Source: Tenericutes bacterium HGW-Tenericutes-2 (GTDB taxonomy: Bacteria > Bacillota_I > Bacilli_A > Acholeplasmatales > Acholeplasmataceae). Taken from it: a stretch of 64,000 bases of DNA. Made by a program: the position numbers and the translations under genes. The DNA lies in contig PGXL01000008.1 of the NCBI GenBank assembly GCA_002839095.1, positions 1 through 64,000 on the forward strand. Direction: 5' to 3'. Positions 18,484 through 26,246 of the stretch are shown in pieces (position 1 is the first letter of the stretch; the number at the start of each line of letters is the position of its first letter). The notes below the pieces were generated by a model that saw only the letters and a program-made list of their open reading frames with translations, did not search any database and had not been told where the DNA came from.

Positions 18484-19452
18484 TTACACCTTCTTCGCAA
18501 TCTTCTTACCGAACAAACCAATAGGCTTGATCAATATGATGACTAATATGACTAAATAGACAAATACTTTATAGTAAACTCCAAGACTAGAAGATCCTAT
18601 CATAATCTTTTGTGTAATATAGTTGGATAGTGTCGAGACGATTGGAATGAAAATTGCTCCAACGACTGGTCCAAAGAATGTAGAGAAACCACCTAAGATT
18701 CCTGCTAAAAATCCATTGACCTGCATTTCGACCATCAGACCTGCTGATATGGTTTGTGTGGATGCATATAAAATCGCACCAAGTGAACCAAGACCACCTG
18801 CAATACCCCAGCTCATCGCTGTAATAAACTTTGTGTTCACACCCATCATGCCAGCAACCTTTTCGTTTGCTGCTGTTGAGCGAACACCTAAGCCCCATTT
18901 GGTAAACTTTAAAGCGATGAATACGATTGAAATCACTAAAGTAGCAACTAAAATCATATACACATGATTATGCTGAATCAAAATGAACTTATCTCTAAAT
19001 GGAATGAGTGTTCTAGTTGTAAAGAAATAAGGAATTGTTGGCATATTTAAATCTGCCTTAAAGAATATAGTTGGTAGCATACCCATAATAAAGAGCACTG
19101 AACCCATGGTAATCATTTGTTTGGTTAGTGAATTTGAAAACTTTGACTTTCTAATAATCATGGTGTCGATGAATACTCCAAGTAAGAACCCGACGAGTAT
19201 ACCCAAAATAAAGGACAACATCATCGAGATAAAGCCATTGATTGAAGGAAAGTTAATAACTAAATATCTGTTATAAAATACTGTAGTTACATAAGCAGCT
19301 GTTGTAGCAATCATTCCTTGAGCAAAGTTTGTTGTAAATGATGTTCTAAAAATTAAGACGATTGCTAGTGTAACTAATGCGAGTGGTGCAGCGTCTGCGA
19401 GAGCTGGAACCAAACGATTGATAATATCAATTAATATATCCCAAAATGTCAT
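18484..19452 (-). CDS. livH: Branched-chain-amino-acid-type ABC transporter permease LivH
   Basis: 322 residues and about eight hydrophobic segments of the BPD_transp_2 family, with the LivH-type signatures VRSTAANEKVAGMMGVNT and GGLGSLGAILYAS followed by GILGGFSTFFGPVVGA. The start overlaps the upstream KAS-III-like gene by 4 bases, tying transport to the enzymes by translational coupling. Confidence 0.93.
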   Translation of the reverse strand: MTFWDILIDIINRLVPALADAAPLALVTLAIVLIFRTSFTTNFAQGMIATTAAYVTTVFYNRYLVINFPSINGFISMMLSFILGILVGFLLGVFIDTMIIRKSKFSNSLTKQMITMGSVLFIMGMLPTIFFKADLNMPTIPYFFTTRTLIPFRDKFILIQHNHVYMILVATLVISIVFIALKFTKWGLGVRSTAANEKVAGMMGVNTKFITAMSWGIAGGLGSLGAILYASTQTISAGLMVEMQVNGFLAGILGGFSTFFGPVVGAIFIPIVSTLSNYITQKIMIGSSSLGVYYKVFVYLVILVIILIKPIGLFGKKIAKKV

Positions 19453-20480
19453 ACGTCACCCCACCTGATAATGTTTGCTGCCCAAACATATCCAATACCT
19501 GCAGCGAGCATACAAACAACTGTTTGATCTTTAACCTGACCAGATTGAAGTGCGAGATGTAGGGATAAAATCTGATCGATTTGTCCGATATGGCCATAAT
19601 CCTCTAGATAGATGGATTGATCTTCATTTAATCCTAATTCCTCAAGCATCGATTCATGTCCTGATCTTTTAATATGAAGAATATCTAAAAATCCGATATC
19701 ATGTCTTGATAATTTAGATTTTCTTAATGCTTCATCAACACACTTGATCCAATTTGGCATGGAGACCAAGTTTAATCTGTTTTTCATCTTGACTGGATCT
19801 AATAGTCTTAATGATTTTTTTGATTCCTCAATATTTTCTAATGTAATTGGGTTGCATAAGCCACCAATTTCAACAGCAGCTGTTCTAGATAATGAGCCAT
19901 CACCAATCATATGAGAGCCAAGCAATAAATTTTTATTGTGGTTCTTCTTTAAAATGATTGCTCCTCCGCCAGCTCCTAGGTTATACATCATGGACATATC
20001 CTTATCTGTAAAGTCGATAAAGTCTCCGTTTCTGTACCCGCCAACGACCATGACCACGTGAATCTCATCATCTGCGATTAACATATCTTTCGCCATCTTC
20101 ATTGCTGAAACTGTTGTGCAGCAACGGTTTTGAACATCAATACCCCAGGCATTAAGTGCCCCAATACGATCTTGGATATATAATGCTGATGTTGTTAATG
20201 GATATTCCTTCCATTCTTCAGTAACACTTAAAATCACATCAATTGATAATGGATCAATTCCTGTGTTTTTTAGTGCATCAAGGGCTGCTAAAGCTCCCAT
20301 TTCTTGAGTTCCATCACTTTGAGTGTTTTCAGGAACTACTTTTTCTCTGATTCCAAGTTTATCAATAATTGCTTGTTCACTCCATGTGCCTTTAGTGGCA
20401 TCAGAAATTTCTCTAGCACTCATTCTTCCTTTTGGCAGATAAATTCCGGTACCTACGATACCGACATTTACTTCTTTCAT
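19449..20480 (-). CDS. 3-oxoacyl-ACP synthase III-like condensing enzyme (thiolase fold)
   Basis: 343 residues, with fold and length of FabH/HMG-CoA-synthase relatives. The active-site Cys is at 120 or 121 (motif NRCCTTVSAM) and a His at 269 (ILHIKRSG). The third catalytic residue, Asn in FabH (GNTS), appears to be His297 (EDYGHIGQ). No acyl-carrier gene is nearby, so fatty acid elongation is doubtful. It may condense or transfer acyl groups from CoA. It lies between the SDR and livH in the operon; its own ribosome binding site is GGAG, 8 bases before ATG. Confidence 0.8.
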   Translation of the reverse strand: MKEVNVGIVGTGIYLPKGRMSAREISDATKGTWSEQAIIDKLGIREKVVPENTQSDGTQEMGALAALDALKNTGIDPLSIDVILSVTEEWKEYPLTTSALYIQDRIGALNAWGIDVQNRCCTTVSAMKMAKDMLIADDEIHVVMVVGGYRNGDFIDFTDKDMSMMYNLGAGGGAIILKKNHNKNLLLGSHMIGDGSLSRTAAVEIGGLCNPITLENIEESKKSLRLLDPVKMKNRLNLVSMPNWIKCVDEALRKSKLSRHDIGFLDILHIKRSGHESMLEELGLNEDQSIYLEDYGHIGQIDQILSLHLALQSGQVKDQTVVCMLAAGIGYVWAANIIRWGDV

Positions 20481-20517
20481 CGGGCTACTCTCCTAGTCTT
20501 TGATTTTTGAATATGAT

Positions 20518-21240
20518 TTATAAACGCATACCACCGTTAACATTTAATGTTTGAGCAGTAATGTATGATGATTCCTCTGATGCCAAGAATAATGCAGCAT
20601 TCGCGATTTCTACTGGTTGACCTAGTCTACCTAGCATGGTTAGCTTAGCAAAGCTATCAAGTAAGTCTTGAGGAATTGTCTTTAAGATATCAGTCATGAT
20701 ATATCCTGGAGCGATTGCATTACATCTGACATTCGCACCTTTTCTAGCAAATTCCTTAGCCCATGTCATCGTTAATCCAATGACACCAGCTTTAGTAGCT
20801 GCATAGTTTGCTTGACCAATATTCCCATAAATTCCAACAACTGAAGAAATATTAATGATTGAACCGTAACCATTGGTTTCCATTAATGGACCAAAGAGAC
20901 GAGTCATATTGAATACACCCTTTAAATTGACATCAATAACTTGATTCCATTGGTCATCTGTCATTTTTCTAGTCATCGCATCTCTAGTAATTCCAGCGTT
21001 ATTGACTAAAATATCAACCTTACCAAATTTAGCAACGACATCATCATAAAATGCTTGTACACCTTGAGTGTCTGTAACATTTAAATGATATCCAAATACA
21101 TTTTTAGCTGTATAGGTCAATTCACCCATATCAGCAGCAATAACTCTAGCACCTTCAGCAGCAAACATTTCAGCGATTGCTTGTCCTAAGCCCTTTGCAC
21201 CACCGGTAACGATAGCGACTTTATTATCTAGTCTTCCCAT
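20518..21240 (-). CDS. Short-chain dehydrogenase (FabG/PhaB-like 3-oxoacyl reductase or 3-hydroxyacyl-CoA dehydrogenase)
   Basis: 240-residue classical SDR. The nucleotide-binding TGGAKGLG is at 12-19, NNAG near 80-83, and the catalytic triad is Ser133, Tyr146 and Lys150 in the NISSVVGIYGN and QANYAATK motifs. The closest family types are FabG and acetoacetyl-CoA reductase. Beside a thiolase and a CoA-transferase, interconversion of 3-hydroxybutyryl-CoA and acetoacetyl-CoA (or a homologue) is the most likely role. Confidence 0.88.
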   Translation of the reverse strand: MGRLDNKVAIVTGGAKGLGQAIAEMFAAEGARVIAADMGELTYTAKNVFGYHLNVTDTQGVQAFYDDVVAKFGKVDILVNNAGITRDAMTRKMTDDQWNQVIDVNLKGVFNMTRLFGPLMETNGYGSIINISSVVGIYGNIGQANYAATKAGVIGLTMTWAKEFARKGANVRCNAIAPGYIMTDILKTIPQDLLDSFAKLTMLGRLGQPVEIANAALFLASEESSYITAQTLNVNGGMRL

Positions 21241-21255
21241 TTTAAATTTCTCCTT

Positions 21256-22461
21256 TTATAGTTTCTTTAAGACGATTGCAGTACCCATACCGCCACCAAT
21301 GCATAGACTTGCTAGTCCAAGCTTCGCGTTTGACTTCATCATTTGATAAAGTAGGGTAACCATAATTCTATTTCCACTTGCTCCAACAGGATGTCCTAAG
21401 GCAATTGCTCCACCATTTAGGTTTGTTCTTGCAAGAATTTCTTCTTTAGTTAATGAATAAAGATCAGTTAACTCTTTAATAACACCAAGTGACTGTGCAG
21501 CGAATGCTTCGTTTAATTCAATTAAATCCATGTCAGCTAATGTTAGGTTAGCCATCTTTAAAGCATTTTGAATTGCAGGTGTAGGTCCTAGTCCCATGAT
21601 CGAAGGATCAACTCCACCTTGACCAATACCAATAATTTCAGCAATTGGCTTTAAATTATGCTTTTTAACATAGGATTCACTTGCTAAGACAACAAAGCTT
21701 GCGCCGTCATTAATTCCTGATGCGTTTCCGGCAGTAATGCTGCCATCTTTTTTGAATGCAGGTCTTAATGTTGCTAATTTTTCTAGGCTAGTTACACGGT
21801 TGATATATTCATCTTGATCAAAGATTGTGTCACCTTTTCTACCAGGTATAACAATCGGAACGATTTCATCCTTAAACTTACCAGCATCTTGAGCCTTAGC
21901 TGCCTTTGCTTGAGAGTTGATCGCAAATTGATCCTGTTCTTCTCTTGTAATCCCATACTTTTCGGCGATGCGTTCTGCAGTTATACCCATGTGCTGACCA
22001 TCAAATGCATCTGTTAATGCATCATAGATCATATGATCCTTCATTTGTTGATCACCCATCTTAACACCTGTACGAATTGATCCAGGAACTAAGAATGGTG
22101 CATAGCTCATGGATTCAACACCACCAGCAATCACGAGTTGATGCATACCAATTGCTAAATTTGTATAGGCATTCATCACTGATTTCATACCACTGCCACA
22201 CGCCATGCTGACTGCATAGGCTGGAATAGATACAGGAACTCCACTGAATATAGAGACCTGTCTACCAATACCTTGACCAAGTCCAGCAGGAAGAATGTTA
22301 CCTACCAAAACTTCATCAATGTCAGATACATTAATTTGTGTTTCTGCAATTAAAGCTTTTACTACCTGTGAACCGAACTGTGCAGGATGCAGAGGAGCGA
22401 GCGTACCCATAAAAGACCCAATTGCACTGCGTTTACCACCTAAGATATAAACCTTTTCCAT
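21256..22461 (-). CDS. thlA: Acetyl-CoA acetyltransferase (thiolase)
   Basis: 401 residues. The catalytic residues are Cys88 (SMACGSGMKS), His357 (GGAIALGHPVGASG) and Cys387 (SLCIGGGMG), as in biosynthetic/degradative acetoacetyl-CoA thiolases. It converts two acetyl-CoA to acetoacetyl-CoA, or the reverse. It is the first gene of the operon, 15 bases ahead of the SDR. Its 5' region carries a consensus promoter and a palindrome at the expected transcription start. Confidence 0.95.
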   Translation of the reverse strand: MEKVYILGGKRSAIGSFMGTLAPLHPAQFGSQVVKALIAETQINVSDIDEVLVGNILPAGLGQGIGRQVSIFSGVPVSIPAYAVSMACGSGMKSVMNAYTNLAIGMHQLVIAGGVESMSYAPFLVPGSIRTGVKMGDQQMKDHMIYDALTDAFDGQHMGITAERIAEKYGITREEQDQFAINSQAKAAKAQDAGKFKDEIVPIVIPGRKGDTIFDQDEYINRVTSLEKLATLRPAFKKDGSITAGNASGINDGASFVVLASESYVKKHNLKPIAEIIGIGQGGVDPSIMGLGPTPAIQNALKMANLTLADMDLIELNEAFAAQSLGVIKELTDLYSLTKEEILARTNLNGGAIALGHPVGASGNRIMVTLLYQMMKSNAKLGLASLCIGGGMGTAIVLKKL

Positions 22462-22580
22462 TTTTTAATCTCCATTTCTAAAAGCGTTTACAATTTCGTT
22501 ATAAAAAAGATATTACATAGCAAAAAAATGAGAAAATCCCTTTGTTAAGGTAAATTGTGCTATATAATCTTAATTTCCTA

Positions 22581-22600
22581 ATGTGAATAGTTATTCATAT
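22581..22600. promoter_or_regulatory. Probable TetR operator at the thiolase promoter
   Basis: ATGTGAATA-GT-TATTCATAT, a 20-bp inverted repeat with one mismatched pair, covers about +3 to +22 of the operon transcript. A second copy of the pattern lies near the divergent TetR gene (22852-22871). Confidence 0.6.
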
Positions 22601-22609
22601 TACGCTTTT

Positions 22610-22638
22610 ATATTATCATATAGCATATGCTTTGTCAA
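22610..22638 (-). promoter_or_regulatory. Promoter of the acyl/hydroxyacid operon
   Basis: The minus strand reads TTGACA (22633-22638), 17 bp, TAATAT (22610-22615). The transcript would start near 22603 and have a leader of about 140 bases before the thiolase start. Confidence 0.7.
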
Positions 22639-22681
22639 TTGATTCTAGTGCTTTTCTTATGTAAAATGTTATGCGCTTACA

Positions 22682-22708
22682 AAAAAAAGCGAGGAGAGTC
22701 GCTTTTTT
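22682..22708. terminator. Orphan bidirectional terminator-like hairpin between divergent genes
   Basis: AAAAGCGA/TCGCTTTT stem around a 6-nt loop (22693-22698), with A runs on one side and T runs on the other. It lies between the divergent thiolase and tetR promoters, where no gene ends. It may terminate a short untranslated transcript; an inverted repeat TTGAAC...GTTCAA lies at about 22773-22816. Confidence 0.6.
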
Positions 22709-22851
22709 CTGTTTTATAAACATTTCATATTCTTTTCAAAAGGCATTTTAGGGAGTAAAATGTGATGAAAAGTTTGAACCAGTTTGAGCATTTTATAGAT
22801 CAAAGCGCTAGTTCAATTTAAAAACCATTAGAAAAGGAAGGAAAATTAAGA

Positions 22852-22871
22852 ATATGAATAAATGTTCATGT
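22852..22871. promoter_or_regulatory. Second probable TetR operator
   Basis: ATATGAATA-AA-TGTTCATGT matches the first site (22581-22600) at most positions; the combined consensus is AYRTGAAYA-nn-TRTTCAYRT. It lies about 100 bp before tetR. A weaker third match lies at about 22902-22919. Confidence 0.5.
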
Positions 22872-22973
22872 TAATTATATTTTATTCTACTTCTCTTGCC
22901 TTGTCAATAGGCATTCATTTTTTTTTAATTGTTTTTTTATTTTTTTTAGTATACACTTATATTAGGTGATACA

Positions 22974-23585
22974 ATGGATCAAGTCAAATACCGTCTACCC
23001 AAACGTAAGGATGGACAAAAAACGTTCGATCATATTATAGATACAGCCAAGAAGCTTTTTTCTAAAAATGGATATCAAGCAACCTCTATTAATGAAATCA
23101 TTGATAAGGCGGGTATAGCAACAGGGACTTTTTATCTTTATTTTGATGATAAGTTTGCTCTATATTCCTATTTATTAGCGAAATATAGAAAATCTATTCG
23201 AAAAGCTATTTCTGAAGGCATACATGATGCGCACACAAGATATGAAAAGGAAAGATTAGGATTACGCTCATTTTTGAAGTTTGCGTGGCAGGATCCTCTA
23301 GCTTATCGAATCATTTGGGAATCAATGTTTGCAGATAAAGAGTTATTTAGAGAGTATTATGAAACATTTAGTCATGACTATGTTAGACAGTTGAATGCAG
23401 CTGTTGGCCATGGTGAGGTTAGAGATGATGTAGATTTAGAGACGTTATCCTACATGCTCATGGGTATATCAAACTTCGTAGGCTTACAGGTACTCTTTAG
23501 AGAGACATTAACAGATCTTGACTTAGATCGAATTACAGATAATGTCATGAAGGTATTGAAATCAGGGATGTTTAACGAAAAATAA
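22974..23585 (+). CDS. TetR/AcrR family transcriptional regulator
   Basis: 203 residues. The N-terminal helix-turn-helix (about 17-62) has the typical AKKLFSKNGYQATSINEI and AGIATGTFYLYF elements, and the ligand domain follows. It is divergent from the 11-gene operon and shares a 512-bp regulatory gap with paired palindromes, so it most likely represses the operon and itself. An acyl-CoA or the imported acid is the plausible inducer, by analogy with FadR-type TetR proteins. The ribosome binding site AGGTGAT lies 4 bases before ATG; TATACA at 22950-22955 may be the -10. Confidence 0.92.
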   Translation: MDQVKYRLPKRKDGQKTFDHIIDTAKKLFSKNGYQATSINEIIDKAGIATGTFYLYFDDKFALYSYLLAKYRKSIRKAISEGIHDAHTRYEKERLGLRSFLKFAWQDPLAYRIIWESMFADKELFREYYETFSHDYVRQLNAAVGHGEVRDDVDLETLSYMLMGISNFVGLQVLFRETLTDLDLDRITDNVMKVLKSGMFNEK

Positions 23586-23606
23586 AAGCTCATTGAGCTT
23601 TTTTCA
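23584..23606 (+). terminator. Terminator of the tetR gene
   Basis: AAAAGCTCA/TGAGCTTTT stem directly overlapping the end of the gene, followed by TTTTTT. Confidence 0.85.
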
Positions 23607-23647
23607 TTATTAGTGCTAATTATATAAGATTTTTATCGAACAAGTCG

Positions 23648-24247
23648 TTAATATGCAGCTTGTTCTTTATTTAGATGCATCAAAATAAACAGTGTAAAAA
23701 TGATAGTAAATGAAGTAGTTAGGATAAAGTTTCCAAAAACATTTCTGAAAATAAACTGAACTAAATCTTGACCAAACATATAGCCCATGTTCATTATTAA
23801 ATTGATTAAAAATAGAAATGTTAATGGAATAAAAAAGGATCCTGCAAGTATTGCATGCTTAATCTTGTATTTAAAGTTTGGTAGCAGCAAGATGATATAG
23901 GTAATATATGCAATGATTGAAATAATTCTAGATGAAATATATTGAAAAATAAAAATTGAAGGATAAGTGAACCCGGTAGGGTTCATAATAAATTCAATAA
24001 GTGGAAGTATAAGACCTGCTAAAAAATATAATAGTGGTAAAATCGCTAAAAAGCGGTACTGATTCGGTATAAATATCAATATAGCTAGGAATAAAAGTTG
24101 AATCAAGAATGGAAAGATTAGATTTCCAAGTATTGGCATATTCGAAAGCTCTAGCAAATAAATGATATTTGAGATGCGAGCAATGAAAAATAAAACAGTA
24201 ACTACGACCATCAAAATTCTAAAAATCGACCATTTATTTTGATTCAT
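23648..24247 (-). CDS. Polytopic membrane protein of unknown family
   Basis: 199 residues with about five or six hydrophobic segments and few charges. Its N terminus (MNQNKWSIFRILM) and spacing match the interrupted gene next door (24326-24934), so the two are tandem paralogues. The ribosome binding site is GGGGGATT, as in the paralogue. No catalytic motif is seen. Confidence 0.7.
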   Translation of the reverse strand: MNQNKWSIFRILMVVVTVLFFIARISNIIYLLELSNMPILGNLIFPFLIQLLFLAILIFIPNQYRFLAILPLLYFLAGLILPLIEFIMNPTGFTYPSIFIFQYISSRIISIIAYITYIILLLPNFKYKIKHAILAGSFFIPLTFLFLINLIMNMGYMFGQDLVQFIFRNVFGNFILTTSFTIIFTLFILMHLNKEQAAY

Positions 24248-24325
24248 TTAAAATCCCCCTGTAGATTTAAAGATTACATTTATTATAGGTTATTTTTTGA
24301 TATCAAGCAATAGTGAATAGCACTT

Positions 24326-24934
24326 TTATGAATGATTGATCAAAACTGAATTAATCATTAAATTGATTCTTTTTTTAAACTCTTCAATGATATAGATTGT
24401 AAATATAGTTGGTACAGTAAAGAACACAATGAAATTAAAGATAAGACCTCTAACCGTATGCCAGTTATCTAAAAAATGCAAACTCAGTAAAAAAATAATA
24501 ACAAAATCTATTATAAAGGGTATCATAATCATTTTAGCAAATCGAATATGATTTCTGTTATAAGTGATAAATGGTAACAATAAAACAACGAATGCTAAAT
24601 ACATCAAAATATAAAGTATCCTAGTCACTAAACTTCTAAAAGCAAAATCCATAAGTAAAAATGAAAAATATTGGCTTTGAATGAACTGGAAGGCATTCCA
24701 ACCATTGATCAATATAAGCATAAATAGCGGTAAAACTCCAATCACGCGAAATTTTTTAGGGATAAAAAATAGGATAAGAAAAAATAGGATTTCAAAAAGT
24801 AATATAAACTGTTTATAAAAAACAGTAGCACCTAATCAGCTCCAATAAATCATATCAAGTATTCTTGTGATAATTAAAACGATAGTAAGAGAAAACATGA
24901 TGATCCTGTTTTTTGACCAGTTATTGTTATTCAT
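24326..24934 (-). pseudogene. Membrane-protein paralogue interrupted by an in-frame TGA
   Basis: Reading from ATG 24934 (preceded by GGGGGATTCC as in the neighbour) gives 32 codons beginning MNNNNWSKNR, then TGA at 24836-24838, then 169 further open codons. The whole aligns with the paralogue at 23648-24247; the TGA falls opposite a Glu. TGA is a normal stop elsewhere here, so this looks like a nonsense-disrupted gene. The downstream part alone (24745-24326, 139 residues) has ATG but no good ribosome binding site. Confidence 0.75.
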
Positions 24935-25002
24935 TATTGGAATCCCCCAAGAGTTATATAACTAATTACATTCATTATAAATCGTTTTAGCTATTCGATC
25001 AA

Positions 25003-25024
25003 TAAAAAAAAGACCATAAGGTCT
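25003..25024 (-). terminator. Terminator overlapping the stop of the DUF2892-like gene
   Basis: AGACC/GGTCT stem (25011-25015 with 25020-25024), 4-nt loop, eight-base minus-strand T tract. Confidence 0.85.
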
Positions 25025-25244
25025 ATTCTTCATCTTCATCACTAAATTCACTATAGTCAATCTTACAGGTATTTATTCCAAATAACTTATAGAGCCCACA
25101 AAAACTAAAATATGCAGTAAACATCATGACTACCGCACCAATAAAGAAAAAGTAGCTCACTGTAAACGTTAAAACTAGAAAAATAAGTGCGAGTACATAT
25201 CGAATTAGTTGATCAACTTTTCCTACATTCTTTTTTACTTTCAT
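25023..25244 (-). CDS. Small DUF2892/YgaP-like membrane protein
   Basis: 73 residues. A short N terminus (NVGKVDQLIRY) is followed by a hydrophobic double segment and the motif CGLYKLFGINTCK, which matches the CPLYxLLGINTC end of the DUF2892 (YgaP transmembrane domain) family, then an acidic tail. Its function is unknown; related proteins occur with sulfur-transfer domains, but none is fused here. It is monocistronic, with an AGAGGTGA ribosome binding site. Confidence 0.85.
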   Translation of the reverse strand: MKVKKNVGKVDQLIRYVLALIFLVLTFTVSYFFFIGAVVMMFTAYFSFCGLYKLFGINTCKIDYSEFSDEDEE

Positions 25245-25303
25245 TCCTAATCACCTCTTATGTTTATTATATACTTAAATTTTTATAATATGTAAAGCTT
25301 TGC

Positions 25304-26155
25304 TTAATAGATGGGTGTCACAGTAATCTTTGACCCATCACATGGAATATCTAATCTGCAGCTGAGCTTACTATCAATACCTTGACCAAGCTCAAATCTA
25401 AAGAAATCTACAATTTCTACATCATGATATTCAAGTAGTTCATATACCTTTTGACCTGAATTTTTAATGAAATCCTGAGAGGTTAAGGAAATCTCTTCAA
25501 GATGCTTATGGAATAGGTTTTCATCAAAGGTTTGATGATCCTTTTCATACATGAAACGTTCATAATTCATCGTATCGATATCTATATATTTCGTATCTAA
25601 ATAGCTTGGTGCATTCGCTGCAACCTGCATCGCTAAATCTTTCGCTAGATCCTTTAAATCCTTCGTTAAAATCACGAGTGTAACCACTTTTCCTCCTAAA
25701 TGGATATAGGAACCGAATCCATAGGAATCATCCTTTAAAACGCGATAAAAACGTCTTAAATAGGCGTTTTCTTTAATGATGGATGAGGTTTGTTTAATCA
25801 TCTCATCAATCGTTACTCCTTGAATCTTTATTTTTTTCGCATCGACTGGATTGGTAGCATCGGATTCAATTAACGGCTTAGCAATCTTTTGAATTATATC
25901 GATAAATGCTGGATTTTTCGCTACGAAATCTGTTTCTGCATTGATTTCATATAAAATCGCTTCATTGCCTTCGATATAAACATTGCATAAGCCCTTGGAT
26001 GCTACTCTTTGATTTCCCTCATGAGATAAAAATGAGTTTTTTAATATTTCTAGAGCTTGATCATAGTCGTTATTTGCATCACTTAATGCCTTTTTGCATT
26101 CTAAAATACCAGCCTTTGTTTCTTCTCTTAATTTTTTAATTAAATCTAGTGTCAT
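25304..26155 (-). CDS. tsf: Elongation factor Ts
   Basis: Guanine-nucleotide exchange factor for EF-Tu. The N-terminal UBA-like domain has LREETKAGILECKKAL (usual TGAGMMDCKKAL), and the core contains NAETDFVAKN and LAMQVAANAP. 283 residues. It stands alone rather than next to rpsB and shows several substitutions at conserved N-terminal positions, so it may be a divergent or second copy. It has its own promoter and an AGGAGG site. Confidence 0.88.
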   Translation of the reverse strand: MTLDLIKKLREETKAGILECKKALSDANNDYDQALEILKNSFLSHEGNQRVASKGLCNVYIEGNEAILYEINAETDFVAKNPAFIDIIQKIAKPLIESDATNPVDAKKIKIQGVTIDEMIKQTSSIIKENAYLRRFYRVLKDDSYGFGSYIHLGGKVVTLVILTKDLKDLAKDLAMQVAANAPSYLDTKYIDIDTMNYERFMYEKDHQTFDENLFHKHLEEISLTSQDFIKNSGQKVYELLEYHDVEIVDFFRFELGQGIDSKLSCRLDIPCDGSKITVTPIY

Positions 26156-26171
26156 ATAAATCCTCCTGACC

Positions 26172-26195
26172 TATCTCATTATACATGATGAGATA
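26172..26195. promoter_or_regulatory. Inverted repeat overlapping the tsf -10 element
   Basis: TATCTCAT and ATGAGATA, perfect 8-bp arms separated by 8 bases, enclose the minus-strand TATAAT (26178-26183). This placement suits an operator. Confidence 0.5.
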
Positions 26196-26226
26196 AGAAA
26201 ATACTTAAATAAACGCATTTATTGAA

Positions 26227-26246
26227 CAAAAAAGGGCGTTGCCCTT
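26227..26246 (-). terminator. Terminator of the topoisomerase IV operon
   Basis: AAGGGC/GCCCTT stem with a GTT loop and a minus-strand TTTTTTG tail, overlapping the stop of the last gene. Confidence 0.85.

Noticed and set aside
24836-24838. TGA read as tryptophan (Mycoplasma code)
   Set aside because: Other genes end properly at TGA (for example hemW at 4180-4182), use TGG for Trp, and none needs TGA read-through. The paralogue has Glu, not Trp, at the aligned site.
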